Below the pieces are notes generated by a model that searched no databases, was not told the origin of the DNA, and saw nothing but the letters and a program-made list of their open reading frames with translations. Positions 62,274 to 64,000 of a stretch of 64,000 nucleotides of DNA are shown piece after piece. The first letter of the stretch is position 1. Every line of letters begins with the position of its first letter. Source of the stretch: MPNP01 sp965215545 (GTDB lineage: Bacteria; Pseudomonadota; Alphaproteobacteria; Rhodobacterales; Rhodobacteraceae); NCBI GenBank assembly GCA_965215545.1, contig OZ244066.1, forward strand, positions 1,364,001 through 1,428,000, in the 5' to 3' direction. A program made the position numbers and the translations under genes.

Positions 62274-64000
62274 GTGGCCGCGCCCGCTTCGGAATTCGGC
62301 AGGAACCATCACCTGCTGCTGGTCGATGGCTCAGGCTACATCTTTCGTGCCTTTTTCATGGCGGAAAGGAGCTTGCGGCCGGAACAGCGCTACCGTTCGG
62401 ATGGGACGCCGGTCGGGGCCCTTCACTTCTTCTGCAGCATGCTCTTCAAGGATGTCCTGGAAAGCGATCGGGATCCCACTCATTCCGCGGTGGTCTTTGA
62501 TCACTCATCCAAGACGTTCCGGAATGCGATCTATCCGGAGTACAAGGCCAACCGTCAGGCACCTCCCGAGGACATCATCCCCCAGTTTGCCTCGACCCGT
62601 GCTGCCACCCGTGCCTTCAACCTGCCCTGCATCGAGGCCGAGGGTTTTGAGGCCGATGACATCATTGCCACCCTGGCCGATCAGGCCAACCGCAGGGGCG
62701 GCAGGGTCACGATCATTTCCTCCGACAAGGACCTGATGCAGCTCGTGGGTGGGGGTGTGGTGATGTATGACAGCATGAAACGCAAGGAGATCGGCCGCGA
62801 GGAGGTCCGTGCCAAGTTCGGTGTCGATCCCGACCGCGTTGTCGATGTCCAGGCACTCATCGGTGACAGCAGTGACAACATCCCCGGTGCGCCCGGGATC
62901 GGCGCCAAGACGGCACCACAACTGATCGAGGCGTTCGGTGATCTCGAGTCCCTGTTGGCCAATGCCGATCAAATTCCCCAACAGAAGCGCCGGGCCATCC
63001 TGACTGAGCATGCCGATCTGATCCGGATGTGCCGCGAGCTTGTGCACCTGCGTCGGGATGTCCCGCTGTCTGCCGGTCTTGACGATCTTTCCATCACCGT
63101 GCCGGACCCGGAGACGGTGTTTGCCTTTCTGCGCGAACAGGAATTCCGCTCGCTGGTCCGCCGGGCTGCCCGCTTCCTCAAGGTCGACGCGCCCCCATTG
63201 CCCGAAATCCGCCAGGTTCCAACCCGTACCCCCTCCAGTGCCACGGTCCCCATTGACCACGGGGCCTATGAATGCGTCTGTGATGATGATGCGCTCACCC
63301 GGTGGATCGAGACCATCCATGAACATGGCTTTGTGGCGATTGATACAGAGACCACCGGGCTTGATGACATGCAGGATTCGCTGGTTGGGCTGAGTCTGTG
63401 CTGCCGACCGGGCCAGGCCTGCTATATCCCACTGGCCCATACGGCGGCCGACAGCCTGTTTGATGATGCCAACCGACCCGTGGACGGGCAATTGCCGATG
63501 GCACATGCGCTGGAGCGCCTGACGCCCATGCTGACGGACCCGGCGATTCTCAAGATCGGCCAGAACATCAAGTTTGATCTCAAGATCCTTCTCCAGCACG
63601 GCATTGCCATGGCCCCGGTCGATGACACGATGCTGCTTTCCTATGCACTCCACAGCGGGCTGCACAATCTCAGCATGGACATCCTTTCGGAGAAATACCT
63701 CGGCCACAAGCCCATCCCGATTTCGGACCTGATCGGCAAGGGTCGCAAGACCATCCCATTCCAGCGGGTTCCCATTGCCGACGCCACCCGCTATGCGGCC
63801 GAGGATGCCGAGATCACCCTGCGCCTGTGGCAGACCCTCAAACCGCAGCTGCCGGCGGTGCACGTCACCACGCCCTACGAGACCCTTGATCGTCCGTTGA
63901 TCCCTGTGCTGGTCGGCATGGAACGCCACGGGATCGTGGTGGATGCCGACCACCTGCAGCGCCTCTCCCGGGCATTTGCCGACAACATCGCTCAACTTGA
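62274..64000 (+). CDS. polA: DNA polymerase I, 5' part; gene runs off the window
   Basis: An open frame from the GTG at 62274 to the window end gives 575 residues. 5'-nuclease domain: HLLLVDGSGYIFRAFFMAE, VVFDHSSKTFRNAIYPEYKA, EAEGFEADDIIATLADQA, IISSDKDLMQLV and GDSSDNIPGAPGIGAKTA. Proofreading domain with its acids intact: FVAIDTETTGLDD (D357, E359), KIGQNIKFDLKILLQHG and RYAAEDAEITLRLW. The polymerase domain lies beyond 64000. An ATG at 62251 in another frame ends quickly, so GTG is taken as the start. Confidence 0.93.
   Translation, partial: MAAPASEFGRNHHLLLVDGSGYIFRAFFMAERSLRPEQRYRSDGTPVGALHFFCSMLFKDVLESDRDPTHSAVVFDHSSKTFRNAIYPEYKANRQAPPEDIIPQFASTRAATRAFNLPCIEAEGFEADDIIATLADQANRRGGRVTIISSDKDLMQLVGGGVVMYDSMKRKEIGREEVRAKFGVDPDRVVDVQALIGDSSDNIPGAPGIGAKTAPQLIEAFGDLESLLANADQIPQQKRRAILTEHADLIRMCRELVHLRRDVPLSAGLDDLSITVPDPETVFAFLREQEFRSLVRRAARFLKVDAPPLPEIRQVPTRTPSSATVPIDHGAYECVCDDDALTRWIETIHEHGFVAIDTETTGLDDMQDSLVGLSLCCRPGQACYIPLAHTAADSLFDDANRPVDGQLPMAHALERLTPMLTDPAILKIGQNIKFDLKILLQHGIAMAPVDDTMLLSYALHSGLHNLSMDILSEKYLGHKPIPISDLIGKGRKTIPFQRVPIADATRYAAEDAEITLRLWQTLKPQLPAVHVTTPYETLDRPLIPVLVGMERHGIVVDADHLQRLSRAFADNIAQL

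Noticed and set aside
62505..63995. 496-codon open frame antisense to polA
   Set aside because: The forward strand encodes unmistakable 5'-nuclease and proofreading domains; the reverse frame has no recognisable protein.
1..64000. CRISPR array, rRNA or tRNA genes
   Set aside because: No regularly spaced repeats, no rRNA-like sequence and no convincing tRNA T-loop or cloverleaf were found by eye. A tRNA scan would be needed to exclude short genes fully.

Overview
The window is about 64 kb of GC-rich bacterial chromosome. Gene content points to an alphaproteobacterium, though this is inference and no rRNA or phylogenetic marker is present. Supporting signs are the zf-CHCC (NDUFS6-like) protein next to a HIT protein and polA, a PfkB adenosine-kinase-like gene, the fused MaeB malic enzyme, and many periplasmic-binding-protein ABC importers with GntR/FCD and SorC regulators. 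Housekeeping genes (uraH, maeB, glpD, phrB, mutY, polA) lie between catabolic/transport operons and a decayed mobile-DNA zone.

Layout. 1-3.7 kb: end of uraH (cut by the window edge), maeB, and a frameshifted NYN-domain gene. 4.1-5.7 kb: a Fic gene split by one in-frame TGA. 6.0-13.6 kb: a sugar-acid-type catabolic cluster, with an SMP-30 lactonase divergent from gntR, a PotD-like binding protein, an enolase-superfamily dehydratase, a PotABC-like importer and an SDR. 13.6-36 kb: the accessory zone. It holds remnants of IS256, IS5 and IS630 elements, a PD-(D/E)XK/AAA protein, a Calx-beta-like secreted protein, a MaoC-like protein, hipBA, glpD, a photolyase, an IS630-type element with a likely programmed frameshift, and an IS4-type element whose single transposase carries an N-terminal DruA-like (DUF4338) domain. 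A second, decayed DruA+IS4 unit follows, then a small DUF2283 pair.

36.5-43 kb: a BMP/nucleoside-type ABC importer operon, an alpha/beta hydrolase and mutY. 45-57.2 kb: a carbohydrate operon. It has a MalFGK-type importer with a Tat-signal binding protein, a fused class II aldolase/SDR, an FGGY kinase, a SorC regulator with a clear palindromic operator, an AraM-like glycerol-1-phosphate dehydrogenase, a HAD phosphatase and a class II aldolase. The mix recalls the Bacillus araB-araD-araL-araM-araNPQ set but lacks an AraA isomerase. 57.1-60.1 kb: an opposing FrcBCA-like hexose importer. 60.5-64 kb: sugar/nucleoside kinase, HIT protein, zinc-finger protein, and the 5' part of polA, which runs off the window.

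The most unusual items are the intact DruA-IS4 fusion transposase with a second ruined relative about 3 kb away, its insertion into a cytosine run inside a signal-peptide gene, and several genes broken by one base change (Fic, NYN, DUF2283). These last should be checked against reads before being called pseudogenes.
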